From positions 135,483-199,482 of the forward strand of contig NZ_QJSX01000010.1 in the NCBI RefSeq assembly GCF_003217515.1: DNA of 64,000 nt, given 5' to 3'. The position numbers and the translations under genes are program-made. This DNA is from Deinococcus yavapaiensis KR-236. GTDB taxonomy: Bacteria > Deinococcota > Deinococci > Deinococcales > Deinococcaceae. The notes below the pieces were generated by a model. That model did no database searches and was not told the DNA's origin. It saw only the letters and a program-made list of their open reading frames with translations. Positions 16,670 to 25,601 of this stretch are shown here, piece after piece. The number at the start of each line of letters is the position of its first letter. Within the stretch, counting starts at the first letter, position 1.

Positions 16670-18955
16670 GTGTCCACGACAACTTCTTGGCATGTCGAGG
16701 TGCTCGGCACGCCCACCTTACGAAACGTGGAAGGAGCGGTGTCGCTCCTCGACCGCAAGACGAGCGCCGCCGCGGCCTACCTCGCGCTCGAAGGCAAGAC
16801 GAGCCGCGCGAAGCTCGCCGCGCTCTTGTGGCCCGATTCGCAGGAGGGCACGGCGCGCAACAACTTGTCGCAGATGCTGCGCAAGTTGCGGCTCGCCTCC
16901 GGCGCCGACCTCATCGTCGGCCGAAGGGAATTGTGGCTCGCGGACGACGTGCGGGTCGACGCGCGCGTGGTGCGCGACCTGTATCGAGCAGGGCAGTTCG
17001 AAGCGTTCGTGACGTCGTTCGAGGACGTGCTGGGAACCTTCGACTTCGACGACTGCCCGGAATTCGAGGAGTGGTTGCTGAGCGAGCGTGAACGCTGGCA
17101 GGAGTGGCATCGCGCGGCCCTACGCGTCCTCGCGCAAAACGCGGGCGACGCGGCCGCGTCGCTCGCGTGGGCTCAGCAACTTCTCGCCGTCGATCCCTTG
17201 TCCGAGGAAGCGTACGCGCTCGTGACGCGGTTGCAGTTCGCTCTCGGCGATCGGTCGCGCGCGCTCGAGACGTTGCGTGCGTGCGAGGAGATGCTTCGCC
17301 GCGAGTTTCAGGCAGAACCGACGCGGCAAACCCAGTCGCTCGCGCGCCTCGTTCGAAAAGGTGAAGCGCCGAGTGAGCCGACCGTCACGACTCGCTCGAT
17401 TCCCTTGTCCGTCCTGCGCCCTCCCGTCCTCGTCGGACGAGCGCGCGAGTGGGCCCTCATGGAAGAAGGCTGGTCGAAAGGGCAAGGCGTGTGTCTCGTC
17501 GGCGACGCGGGCGTCGGCAAGTCGCGTCTCGTCCAGGAATTCGCGCGGGCGCATGGCGGCGACTTCTACTTCGAGTGCCGACCCGGCGACGAGAAGATAT
17601 TGTACGGCACGACGACTCGCATGCTGCGAAAAATCTTGGAGCGCTATCCGCACCTCGCCATCGAGCCGTGGGTGACACAGCAGCTCGCTCGCATCCTGCC
17701 GGAGTTCGGCCCGCCTCCCCCACCGCTGACGTCCGACGCGGACAAGGTGCGCTTCTACCAAGCCATGACGGAAGTGGTGCACGCCGCGATCGAGGCGGGC
17801 ATGACGGTCCTCGCGTACGACGACACGCATCACTTCGACGACGGCAGCGCCGAGGCACAGCTGTTCATGTGGGGAGCGCTCGGTTGGGGGGACGTGAACG
17901 CGCCGTTTCGCATCGTGTTCAACTCGCGGCCGCAAGAATACACGTCGTTCGCCGCCCAGGCGCTCGTGGAACTCGTGCAGACGGGTCGGGTGCTCGTCAT
18001 CGAACTCGGTCCGCTCTCGGCGGACGCGGTGGAGCGTCTCGTGGCCAGCATGAACGTGCCGCACCTGACGTCCATGACGTCCACGTTGCAACGTTACACG
18101 GGAGGCAATCCTCAGTTCCTGCTCGAGACGGTGAAGCACCTTATCGAGACGGGCGTCGTCGAGCACGGGTTTCCCGAGCGCCTGCCGCCACCCGAGCCGG
18201 TGCGTGAGGTCGTGACGCGGCGCCTCGGACGCCTCTCGCCCACCGCCCTTCACACGGCGCAAGCGGCGGCCGTGCTGCGAAGCGACTTCACGCTGGAAAT
18301 GGTGGCGGAAACGTTACGCACGCCGCTCTTGGAAGTGCTGCCCGCTTGGCAAGAACTCGAGCGAGCGCAGGTGATCGCCGAGGACCGCTTCAGCCACGAC
18401 CTCGTGTACGAGGCGGTCGAGGCGGACTTGCCGTCCGACGTGGCGCGGGCGCTTCACCGAAGCGCGGCTCGCGTCCTCGAACGGCACGGCTTCTCGGCGG
18501 CCCGAATCGCGAGGCACTGGCTGGAAGGCGGCGAGCCGCTGCGAGCCGCGCCGAGGTTTCGCGCCGCCGCCGAAGAAGCGCGCGCCGCCCTGAGATTCGT
18601 GGAGGCGGCGACCTTCTTGGAGCAGGCCTCGACCCTCCTCGAGGCGAACGGCGACCGCGACGCGGCGTTCGACCTTCGGTACCTCATGACGCTCGACCTC
18701 CTCGAGGAGTTCGATCTCGGGGCGCGTCATGAAGCGTCCGTGACGGGTCTGTTCGATCTGGCGCGTACGGACGCGCAGCGTGCGCGCGCCTGGCATTGCA
18801 AAGCCCTGCTGCACAACCGACAAGGTGATCGAAGCTTGGCGCTCGAAGCGGCTCGACGAGGATGGTCGTGCGCCGAGGACAGCGGTGACTTCTCCGTGAA
18901 AGCCGAGCTATCGCAGGTGCTGAACGTCGTCGCGCCTCCACCGAACGAGTTGTAG
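16670..18955 (+). CDS. SARP/BTAD-type regulator with AAA-like ATPase
   Basis: A 761-residue regulator. Residues 8-100 form a winged-helix-like DNA-binding segment (LLWPDSQEGTARNNLSQMLR), about 100-235 a bacterial transcriptional activation domain of helical repeats, and about 250-560 an ATPase with Walker A GDAGVGKS at 278-285 and YDDTHHFDD as a likely Walker B region. A helical tail follows. This architecture is AfsR/MalT-like and implies ATP-dependent activation of unknown targets. The GTG start follows a leaderless -10 box. It is a close paralogue of the next gene (shared LLGTPTL, PPVLVGR-REWALM and SHDLVYE blocks). The tail is short, and sequence after the TAG still reads as helical repeat, suggesting C-terminal loss. 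Confidence 0.9.
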   Translation: MSTTTSWHVEVLGTPTLRNVEGAVSLLDRKTSAAAAYLALEGKTSRAKLAALLWPDSQEGTARNNLSQMLRKLRLASGADLIVGRRELWLADDVRVDARVVRDLYRAGQFEAFVTSFEDVLGTFDFDDCPEFEEWLLSERERWQEWHRAALRVLAQNAGDAAASLAWAQQLLAVDPLSEEAYALVTRLQFALGDRSRALETLRACEEMLRREFQAEPTRQTQSLARLVRKGEAPSEPTVTTRSIPLSVLRPPVLVGRAREWALMEEGWSKGQGVCLVGDAGVGKSRLVQEFARAHGGDFYFECRPGDEKILYGTTTRMLRKILERYPHLAIEPWVTQQLARILPEFGPPPPPLTSDADKVRFYQAMTEVVHAAIEAGMTVLAYDDTHHFDDGSAEAQLFMWGALGWGDVNAPFRIVFNSRPQEYTSFAAQALVELVQTGRVLVIELGPLSADAVERLVASMNVPHLTSMTSTLQRYTGGNPQFLLETVKHLIETGVVEHGFPERLPPPEPVREVVTRRLGRLSPTALHTAQAAAVLRSDFTLEMVAETLRTPLLEVLPAWQELERAQVIAEDRFSHDLVYEAVEADLPSDVARALHRSAARVLERHGFSAARIARHWLEGGEPLRAAPRFRAAAEEARAALRFVEAATFLEQASTLLEANGDRDAAFDLRYLMTLDLLEEFDLGARHEASVTGLFDLARTDAQRARAWHCKALLHNRQGDRSLALEAARRGWSCAEDSGDFSVKAELSQVLNVVAPPPNEL

Positions 18956-19177
18956 GAAGCCGCGGAGGCGTGGCGGCGAGGGCTTGCGGACTCAGGTCCC
19001 GCCTTGTGGAGCAAGGGCCGCGAGGCGAGCCCGAAAACGCCCCGAGGGTCTACGAGGAGCTTGGCGTCGAGGCGTCCGGGGAGCCGAGTGCGAAACGCCG
19101 GACGGAGGCGAAATACGACGAATGCCGTGTCAGACGTTCTCAAGCGAGGGTTGTGAGCGGCTTGCTATAGTTTGTTG
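18956..19177 (+). pseudogene. Possible decayed C-terminal remainder of the BTAD gene
   Basis: Directly after the TAG of the preceding gene the same frame continues as EAAEAWRRGLADSG, and another frame then reads RVYEELGVEASGEP, both typical of the TPR helices found at the C-terminus of this family. About 100 more bases are uninformative and end in the promoter of the second paralogue (TATAGT at 19166-19171). This is suggestive only. Confidence 0.3.
19166..19171 (+). promoter_or_regulatory. -10 box of second BTAD regulator
   Basis: TATAGT, then TTGTTG, then GTG at 19178. It reproduces the TANNNT-N6-GTG arrangement in front of the paralogue at 16670 and is the reason for choosing 19178 over the upstream in-frame TTG codons. 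Confidence 0.55.
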
Positions 19178-21364
19178 GTGCTTGCAACAACCAACGTGCG
19201 TGTCGCGCTGCTCGGCACGCCCACCTTGACCGGCACGAACGGGAGCGCGGCGCCTCTCGATCGCAAGTCGGCCGCCGTGCTGGCGTTCCTCGCCCTCACG
19301 GAAGGCGTCACGCGCTCGCGCGTCGCCGGGTTGCTGTGGCCGGAATCGAAGGAGAGCACGGCTCGAAACAACCTCGTGCAATTGCTGAGGCGGTGGCGTC
19401 TCGCGCTCGGCGAGGACGTCGTCGTGGGTGGGGACGTGGTGCGCCTCGCCAACTTCGTCGCCGTGGACGCCCTCGACCTTCGAGATGCCTTCTTGCTGGG
19501 ACGGCACGAGGCGTTCGTCTCGCGAAACGAGGCCTTGCTGGGCGCGTACACGTACGACGACCTGCCGGAATTCGATGAATGGCTGCAAAGCGAACGGGCC
19601 CGCTGGAAAGGCTGGCGCCGCGACACGCTCGCCGTCTTGTGTGATCGCGACACGGAGCGTGGCGCGTACGAGCGAGCCTTGTCGTGGGCGCGGCAGTTGC
19701 TCGACGTCGACGCGTCGTCCGAGGACACCTTCGTGCGCTTGATGAAAGTGCAGTACCTGCTGGGAGACCGAGACGGCGCGCTCGCGACGTTCGCGCGCTG
19801 CGAGGACGTCTTGTGGCGCGAGCACGGCGTGAAGCCGCTTCCCGCGACGCTCGATTTGGCGGGCACCATTCGGGGCGGCGGCAACTTGTCGCGCACCTTC
19901 GCTCGGTCGAAGCCTGCCATTCCCCCGTCCGTGCTGCGCCCGCCGATCTTGGCGGGACGCGAACGCGAGTGGGCCCTCATGGACGAGGCGTGGTCGGTCG
20001 GCAAGAGCATCGTCATCAGTGGCGCGCCCGGCGTGGGCAAATCGCGTCTGATCAAGGAGTTCGCGGCGAGCAAAGGGCCGTCGTTTCACCTCGACGGTCG
20101 TCCCGGCGACACCTCCGTTCCTTACGGCACGTACGCGCGGGTGTGGAGAAGCTTGCTGCGCGCCCGTCCCGACCTCGACTTGCCCGACTGGGTGCGTGAA
20201 CAACTCGCGCTGTTCATTCCGGAAGTGTGGCCCTCGAAAGCCCCGGCGATGACGTCCCAGGCGGACAAGGAGCGCTTGTACGCGGCGATCGGAGAGCTCG
20301 CGTTTCGAATCAGCCGCGGAATGAAGTGCGTCATCGCGGACGACATGCAGTACTACGATTCGGCGAGCATGGAACTCGGGGCGTCCATCGCGCAACGCTT
20401 CGTTCCGTTCGACGCGAATCACGGCGTCGTTCCGATGATCGCGGCGCATCGAGCGGGCGAACTTTCCAGCGAAGTCGAAGCGCAGCTTCGAGGCATGTAC
20501 GAGGCGGGACTGTGCATCTGGCTCGACGTTCAACCGCTCGACCAAACGGCGACGGCGCGCGTGCTCGTGAGCTTGAACCTCCCGCTCGTGGAGGCGAACG
20601 CCGCGCGTCTGGTGCGCTCCAGCGGCGGCAACCCGCTGTTCCTCCTCGAGGCGGTCAAGCACCTTCTGGAATACGAGGGCGCCTCGGACGACGAGGTGCC
20701 TTCCGTGCCGGAGAAAGTACACGAAGTCATCGGCGAGCGCCTGCGCCGCTTGTCACCGAAAGCCCTGTTGCTCGCGCAGGCGGCGGCGGTGCTGCAATCG
20801 AACTTCGACCTCGACCTCGTGAGCGCCGTTCTCGACGCGCCGCTCTTGGACGTTCTGCCCGCGTGGCAGGAACTCGAACGCGCGCAGGTGCTCGCGCGCG
20901 GCCAGTTCAGCCACGACCTCGTGTACGAAAGCGTGCGCGCGGGCTTGTCGAACAGCGTTCGTCAAGCGCTGCACCGCAGCGTGGCGCGGGCGCTCGAACG
21001 GCAAGACGAGAATCCGGCGCGCATCGCTCGCCACTGGCTCGAAGGAGGCGAGGTGCGCCGCGCCGTGCCGAACTTGCGAGAAGCGGCGCGCGCGTCGTGC
21101 GCGTCCTTGCGTTTCGCGGAGGCCGCCGAGGCGCTCGAGCAGGCGGCAACGATTCTCGAGTCGAACGGCGAACTCGACGAAGCCTTCGACGTTTGGCGTT
21201 CACTCGTGGATGACGTCCTGCGAACCGGGGCGCTCGAAGCACGGTACGAGGCGACGCTGCGCCGCATGACGGACCTCGCGCGCACGCCCGCTCAACGAGA
21301 AGTCGTCGAGCGATACGAGGCCGAGCGAACCACATCGGGCCCTTCCTCCGGGACCTCCCCCTGA
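19178..21364 (+). CDS. SARP/BTAD-type regulator with AAA-like ATPase, tandem paralogue
   Basis: A 728-residue paralogue of the preceding gene with the same order: winged-helix-like N-terminus (LLWPESKESTARNNLVQLLR near residue 52), activation domain of helical repeats, ATPase with Walker A GAPGVGKS at 282-289 and VIADDMQYYD as likely Walker B, and a short helical tail ending in a Ser/Pro-rich stretch. The two proteins share long blocks but differ in the middle, so the duplication is not recent. Its targets are unknown. The tail is shorter than in full AfsR/MalT-like proteins, again suggesting that the C-terminal repeat domain was lost. Confidence 0.9.
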   Translation: MLATTNVRVALLGTPTLTGTNGSAAPLDRKSAAVLAFLALTEGVTRSRVAGLLWPESKESTARNNLVQLLRRWRLALGEDVVVGGDVVRLANFVAVDALDLRDAFLLGRHEAFVSRNEALLGAYTYDDLPEFDEWLQSERARWKGWRRDTLAVLCDRDTERGAYERALSWARQLLDVDASSEDTFVRLMKVQYLLGDRDGALATFARCEDVLWREHGVKPLPATLDLAGTIRGGGNLSRTFARSKPAIPPSVLRPPILAGREREWALMDEAWSVGKSIVISGAPGVGKSRLIKEFAASKGPSFHLDGRPGDTSVPYGTYARVWRSLLRARPDLDLPDWVREQLALFIPEVWPSKAPAMTSQADKERLYAAIGELAFRISRGMKCVIADDMQYYDSASMELGASIAQRFVPFDANHGVVPMIAAHRAGELSSEVEAQLRGMYEAGLCIWLDVQPLDQTATARVLVSLNLPLVEANAARLVRSSGGNPLFLLEAVKHLLEYEGASDDEVPSVPEKVHEVIGERLRRLSPKALLLAQAAAVLQSNFDLDLVSAVLDAPLLDVLPAWQELERAQVLARGQFSHDLVYESVRAGLSNSVRQALHRSVARALERQDENPARIARHWLEGGEVRRAVPNLREAARASCASLRFAEAAEALEQAATILESNGELDEAFDVWRSLVDDVLRTGALEARYEATLRRMTDLARTPAQREVVERYEAERTTSGPSSGTSP

Positions 21365-21448
21365 CGCACGCTTTATCACCGGAAAATCACGTTTCCGATC
21401 GTACGCTCTCCTCGTTCGGTGCTCAGCGCACCGTCGAAGGAGATTCGC

Positions 21449-22231
21449 ATGCCTCGATCCACCCGAAATTTCGCACTCGCCCTGACCCTTTCATCTCTCG
21501 CCGCGTTCGGTCTGAGCGCGTCCACGAAGCTCACCCCTAACACCGTGAGCGGAAGCGTGATCGACGAGCGCGGCAAGCCCGTGGCAGGCGTCAAGATCAT
21601 CATCGAGCCCGCGATGTTTCGGGGCACGATCTTCACGAGCACGAACGCGCAAGGCCGCTACCAGTCCATCGAGCTCAATGCGGCCACGAATCCGTACTAC
21701 GTGAAGGCTTACAAGGAAGTGAAGTACCACGACCAGCAGTACTGCCTGCGAATGGCGGGCGCCCCGGAGGCGTATCAGGAGGCCTTCAACGCGAAGGCGG
21801 GAGCTACGCGCAACTTCGTGTGGCGAATTCGGGGCGAGTCGGACATGCCGTCGACGCCGTATGGAGGAGGCAGCTGGGGAGGAACGCTCGCCTTCGAGAG
21901 CGTGTACATCGACGACGCCCACCTCATCGACCGCGAGGCGACGATCGAGGTGACGCTCGTACCCGACGGTCCGCTCATCGACGGCAGCAAGGGAGCGACC
22001 ATCACGCGCACGATTCAGGTCCTCAAGGGTTTGACCGACATTCCCGTCGGGTACTACAAGTTCTCGGCGGTGTTGAGGAACGCGAACGGCACGAAAACGG
22101 CCCTGCGCGTCGGTTCGAGCAGCGAGCAAGAGAAATTGGGAAGCACCACGATGATCCTCTTCAAGGGCTTCGACACGTGCGGGCATAGCGGCACGCTGCG
22201 ACAGACGCCTGTTTGGCTGGCGATGCCGTGA
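21449..22231 (+). CDS. Secreted protein with carboxypeptidase-regulatory-like domain
   Basis: A 260-residue exported protein. A signal peptide (MPRSTRNFALALTLSSLAAFG) is followed by VSGSVIDERGKPVAGVKIII, the hallmark opening of a carboxypeptidase regulatory-like (transthyretin-fold) domain, up to about residue 85. The rest is beta-rich with two cysteines (in QQYCLRMAG and FDTCGHSG). Such domains act as structural or binding modules at the cell surface. The ATG at 21449 follows GAAGGAG by seven bases. It is separated from the convergent operon on the right by a perfect palindromic hairpin at 22260. Confidence 0.82.
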   Translation: MPRSTRNFALALTLSSLAAFGLSASTKLTPNTVSGSVIDERGKPVAGVKIIIEPAMFRGTIFTSTNAQGRYQSIELNAATNPYYVKAYKEVKYHDQQYCLRMAGAPEAYQEAFNAKAGATRNFVWRIRGESDMPSTPYGGGSWGGTLAFESVYIDDAHLIDREATIEVTLVPDGPLIDGSKGATITRTIQVLKGLTDIPVGYYKFSAVLRNANGTKTALRVGSSSEQEKLGSTTMILFKGFDTCGHSGTLRQTPVWLAMP

Positions 22232-22259
22232 AGCACTGAGCGCGCCGATTCGATCAGAA

Positions 22260-22291
22260 AGGGCGGCGAGGCCTTAAGGCCTCGCCGCCCT
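22260..22291. terminator. Palindromic terminator between convergent transcripts
   Basis: The 32 bases are a perfect palindrome: a 14-bp stem around TTAA. On the minus strand it is followed by TTTCTGATC, so it fits a terminator for the operon 24129-22359; on the plus strand it can also stop the secreted-protein gene but lacks a T-run. Confidence 0.8.
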
Positions 22292-22358
22292 CGTCGTACG
22301 TTCAGGAAAAGAGTTCGAAAGCTCGGAAGTTCCCAGGGTGGACGGGACGTGTGACGAT

Positions 22359-22550
22359 TCAACTCGGTTCTTCGGCGATATCGACGGAGCGGGAGAGATA
22401 CGCCAGGAGAGCCTTCGGGGACGAGAAGGACGTACGCAACGCGTTCTCACGAACGGAAGCTCGCCATACGAGCCGATCGCCGTCACGCTCGAACCACACG
22501 CGCAGGACGTACCAGCGGCCGGAGTGCTCACCGTCGTTCTCGGGGATCAC
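22359..22550 (-). CDS. 63-residue conserved-looking small protein
   Basis: A small cytoplasmic protein starting at a GTG that overlaps the TGA of the preceding gene by four bases (GTGA). It has one beta-hairpin-like segment, RWYVLRVWFERDGDRLVWRA, followed by a short F-x-S-x-x-x-L-x-x-Y-L helix (SFSSPKALLAYLSRS). I have seen this W-Y-V-L-R-V-W plus terminal F-x-S-x-E-x-L-x-x-F-L pattern in other small bacterial proteins but cannot give it a name. It is the third gene of a tightly overlapping operon and is followed by the terminator at 22260. Confidence 0.65.
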   Translation of the reverse strand: MIPENDGEHSGRWYVLRVWFERDGDRLVWRASVRENALRTSFSSPKALLAYLSRSVDIAEEPS

Positions 22551-23104
22551 GGGTGCCTCGCGCCCTTCGAGGCCCGAGCTGCTTTGACGGACGGCACAGT
22601 GAGTCGTCGACGTCGCTCCAGCCACGTCGAGACGGGCGCGACGGTGCGGACGAACACGCCCGCACCGATCAGCAGCACAACGACGCTCACGGCGAGCGCG
22701 CCGAGAACGAACACATCGGTGCCCGGCTCGAGCACGGCACGTGCGGGCGCGGCAGGATCGAAATGAACGCTTACCCGGCGCCCTTTCGGCAGGCGCGCGA
22801 CGATGTCCCGCGCGTACGCCTCGCTCGATTCCGAGGAGCGGTACGTGCGCTGTGACGAGCGGTAGGTGCGCCCCGCGACCGTGTAGACGTACTCCACGCG
22901 CGCAGAGTACCGAGTCTTGCCGTCCGAGAGGCTCCATGCCACGCGACTGTCCGTGACGGTTCCCGAAGTCGTCGGCCAGGCAAGGCTGCGAAGGCCTCGC
23001 TGCGTGAGCGCGCCGAGCAGGAGCGTGAAGATCAGCGCGACGACGAGGAGGCCGAGACCCACGAACCGCTCGAGCGGCCACGACGCGAACACGCTTTTCA
23101 TCAT
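22547..23104 (-). CDS. DUF3592 membrane protein
   Basis: A 185-residue membrane protein. Helix 1 is at about 14-34 (VGLGLLVVALIFTLLLGA), then an extracytoplasmic or cytoplasmic beta-rich DUF3592 domain (GTVTDSRVAW... RYSARVEYVYTVAGRTYRS... V-x-V-HFDPAAPARAVLEPG), then helix 2 at about 132-155. HFDP-x-x-P-x-x-A-x-L is the family hallmark. The function of the family is unknown. The ATG overlaps the TGA of the upstream gene (ATGA) and its own stop overlaps the downstream start (GTGA), so the three genes are translationally coupled. Confidence 0.88.
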   Translation of the reverse strand: MMKSVFASWPLERFVGLGLLVVALIFTLLLGALTQRGLRSLAWPTTSGTVTDSRVAWSLSDGKTRYSARVEYVYTVAGRTYRSSQRTYRSSESSEAYARDIVARLPKGRRVSVHFDPAAPARAVLEPGTDVFVLGALAVSVVVLLIGAGVFVRTVAPVSTWLERRRRLTVPSVKAARASKGARHP

Positions 23105-24129
23105 TTCGCTTGGCTCACGTCGAAGACGAGCGCGTGAGAGTCGTCGTTCTCCACGACGCTCAAGCTCTGCCCCTTCACGTTGGCGGGCAGTTTGAAGTAG
23201 ACGCGGAAGCGTGCCTCCTCGCCGGGCCTCAACGTTCCGCTCGTGGCTTCGGCGCGAGACACTTTCAGCGGGTAGTCGTCGTACTCGGTCACGTCACCAT
23301 CGGCGTCTCGCAGTTTGAACGAGAAGGTGCGCGCGAAGAACGATCGGGCCGACGCCGCGCTCGCCGCGCCGTTACGGACCGTGAAGACTGCGACGAGGGT
23401 GCGTTCCCCATCCTCGAGTTCACGCCCCTGGATGGACGTCGCCATGAGCGCGACCGAGTCGAGCTTCAAGTCGAAGTACCCGAGCGGACCGTACACTCCC
23501 GTCTTCATCGGCGTGGCTTCGAGCGCCGTCACCTTCGTCGCGTCCGAGGTGTCGGCGAACGGAGCCGGAAGTCCTTTCACCTTGCCGCGCAGATCGTAGC
23601 GCACCACCTGCTTGTCGTCCCTGACGTTCACGAGGAGCTTCGGAACGGGACCGGCAGCCGGAACGGCGATGACGACGTACGCGCCTACCTTCTGCGCGGG
23701 CTTCAGCGTCGTCTCGAGTCGGTCCGTCGTACCTTCTCGCCCGACGTTGTTCTCGTTTTCGTGGTTGATGTCCTTCGCGTCCACGACCGTGAACTGCAGC
23801 GTCCTGGCGAAGTAGTGCAAGTCTTCTTTTTGCGGATTGTGCACCGTGTAATGCAAGATCAGCAGTTTCTCCTTCGCTTTGGGAATGTACACGTTCTCGC
23901 CGATCGTGACGCGCGAAACGCTGAACTCGGCGCCCGTGAGGGTGAAGTTGACGGCCTTGCCACCCTTGCCGAGCGTGAACGTCTTGCCGATCTCACCGAC
24001 GTCACCGGCGAGTTGCGTGGTGCCTTGCACGGTCCTCGCGGGCGGCGTGGCAGGCGTGGTTTGAGCGAAGGCGGGCGAGGTCAGAAGGGCGGTGAGGGCG
24101 AGCGTCAACGTGCGTCTTTGAATGGGCAT
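23101..24129 (-). CDS. Secreted protein with two DUF4352-like Ig domains
   Basis: A 342-residue exported protein. The signal peptide is MPIQRRTLTLALTALLTSPAFA. Two Ig-like beta domains follow (about 55-190 and 215-342), each with an L-x-x-x-Y/F-x-V-x-N segment (LLILHYTVHNPQKED; TLVAVFTVRNGAAS) as in DUF4352-type domains, and a repeated L-x-P-G/A-x-x-x-x-x-x-Y-x motif. It probably sits at the cell surface or periplasm. The ATG at 24129 follows GGAGGA by six bases; codons upstream are unrelated. It heads the three-gene operon and overlaps the DUF3592 gene by four bases. Confidence 0.85.
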   Translation of the reverse strand: MPIQRRTLTLALTALLTSPAFAQTTPATPPARTVQGTTQLAGDVGEIGKTFTLGKGGKAVNFTLTGAEFSVSRVTIGENVYIPKAKEKLLILHYTVHNPQKEDLHYFARTLQFTVVDAKDINHENENNVGREGTTDRLETTLKPAQKVGAYVVIAVPAAGPVPKLLVNVRDDKQVVRYDLRGKVKGLPAPFADTSDATKVTALEATPMKTGVYGPLGYFDLKLDSVALMATSIQGRELEDGERTLVAVFTVRNGAASAASARSFFARTFSFKLRDADGDVTEYDDYPLKVSRAEATSGTLRPGEEARFRVYFKLPANVKGQSLSVVENDDSHALVFDVSQAK

Positions 24130-24300
24130 GGGTTCCTCCGGGGCGGCGGTCACTTGGATCGCCGCGTCGAAGGACAACTTGCCGGACGGACGGTGATTTT
24201 TGGATGAAGGCGGGTCACCTTTCGCCGCCTCGCGTCGATCCCCTATTGAGCAGTGAAGTGCGGACCCGCGGGTGAAGGTATTGGCAACGTCGCTGGGCGG

Positions 24301-24306
24301 TAGCAT
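24301..24306 (+). promoter_or_regulatory. -10 box of exonuclease III gene
   Basis: TAGCAT with five bases (CGGGT) to the ATG at 24312. A TTGGCA occurs at 24281-24286, only 14 bases upstream, so the -35 assignment is uncertain. Confidence 0.5.
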
Positions 24307-24311
24307 CGGGT

Positions 24312-25097
24312 ATGCCTGGGTCGTTCAAGCTCGCCACCTGGAACGTGAATTCATTGAACGTACGCCTTGCGCAGGTGCTCGACTGGCTCGCAGAGCATGA
24401 ACCGGACGTTCTGGCCTTGCAAGAAACCAAGGTGCCCGACGACCGCTTTCCCCTCGCGGAGTTGCAGGCGGCGGGGTACCACGTTGCCTACAGCGGCCAG
24501 CGCGCGTACAACGGCGTGGCGATCCTCACGCGCGAAGTCACGAGCGACGTCTCTGTGGGCATTCCTGGCTTCGAGGACGAGCAGCGCCGAGTGATCGGCG
24601 CGACGGTGCGGGGCGTCCGGATCGCGTGCCTGTACGTGCCCAACGGCCAGGTCGTCGGATCGGACAAGTTCGAGTACAAGCTGGGGTGGCTGCACGCCGC
24701 GCGTGAATTCCTGCGCGCGGAGCTCGCCGTGCACGAGCGGCTGGCCGTGGTCGGGGACTTCAACATCGCTCCAGCCGAGCGAGACGTGCACGATCCCCGG
24801 CGCTGGGAAGGCAAGGTGCTGTTCAGCGACGTCGAGCGCGCGGCCTTCGCAGGGCTGCTCGATCTCGGGCTGAGCGACGCCTTTCGCCTGTTCGAGCAGC
24901 CCGCGAAGGTGTTCAGTTGGTGGCCTTACGGCAAGGTGGGCTTCCCGCGCAATCTCGGCCTGCGCATCGATCACGTGCTGGTCTCGTCCACTTTGGCGGG
25001 CGAATGCCGGGAGTGTCGTGTCGACACGCGGCCCCGCGCGCACGAGCGGCCCTCGGATCACGCGCCGGTGATCGCGCAGTTCGAACTGCAGGGTTGA
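24312..25097 (+). CDS. xthA: Exodeoxyribonuclease III
   Basis: A 261-residue enzyme of the exonuclease III/AP endonuclease (EEP) fold, cleaving DNA at abasic sites and removing 3' blocks during base excision repair. All signature blocks are present: LATWNVNSLNVR (metal-site Asn), ALQETKVPD (catalytic Glu), YNGVAILTR, LYVPNGQ (catalytic Tyr), VVGDFNIAP (Asp and Asn), LRIDHVLVS, and the C-terminal RPSDHAPVIAQF (Asp-His pair). Length matches the family. The ATG has no Shine-Dalgarno and lies five bases after TAGCAT, so it is probably leaderless. It is divergent from the Ig-domain operon. Confidence 0.95.
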   Translation: MPGSFKLATWNVNSLNVRLAQVLDWLAEHEPDVLALQETKVPDDRFPLAELQAAGYHVAYSGQRAYNGVAILTREVTSDVSVGIPGFEDEQRRVIGATVRGVRIACLYVPNGQVVGSDKFEYKLGWLHAAREFLRAELAVHERLAVVGDFNIAPAERDVHDPRRWEGKVLFSDVERAAFAGLLDLGLSDAFRLFEQPAKVFSWWPYGKVGFPRNLGLRIDHVLVSSTLAGECRECRVDTRPRAHERPSDHAPVIAQFELQG

Positions 25098-25564
25098 CGG
25101 TTCATGTTCACGTCTCGCCGTGTGATGCTGTGGCCGTGACGGCCGTTCGACCATTCGGCAAGTTTCGAGGGAAAGCGGGTACCGAGCGCACTCAGGGGAT
25201 GACCGCGCCCCTACACGTGCCCGTGACGAACGTCGATGGTGTCGAGTTCGCAACGAAGTGTGTGTGGGCGCAGGACTGCACCTCCCGGCATCGTTCGGAG
25301 CGCAAGTCCTGATCCGCGCGCTTTCGCGAGTTGCTCCACCCTCGGCTCGAACACCCGACGCTTGTTGATCGAGGCACGTTTGCGGGCGGGTAAGGATTCG
25401 GATGGCGTCGAAGTCGAGTGCCGTATCGCCGTGAGGCGGGTCTGACTTCATCACCTGATCCCAAGGCAGTCGTCCGACCATTCGTCAAGACGTCGTCGAG
25501 TTCTTTATTGGAAGGTACTCCTAACTCGACTTCCAGCAATGATCATGAATAGCGTCGATTGGCA
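25098..25564. other. Gene-poor region
   Basis: About 470 bases. Fragments of reading frame on the minus strand (such as VELGVPSNKELDD near 25520 and CAHTHFVANSTP near 25270) hint at decayed coding sequence, but no start, stop or family can be fixed. No repeat or RNA gene is evident. Confidence 0.35.
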
Positions 25565-25595
25565 TTGCCATATCTGTCAATGGTCGTAGTACGAT
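25565..25595 (+). promoter_or_regulatory. Promoter of the low-GC kinase-like gene
   Basis: TTGCCA at 25565-25570, a 19-base spacer, and TACGAT at 25590-25595, six bases before the GTG at 25602. The region is AT-rich compared with its surroundings. Confidence 0.5.
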
Positions 25596-25601
25596 ATGGC
25601 C

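Noticed and set aside
23110..24207. A long plus-strand frame opposite the Ig-domain operon
   Set aside because: The minus strand has a signal peptide, Shine-Dalgarno and overlapping gene order; the plus frame has none of these.
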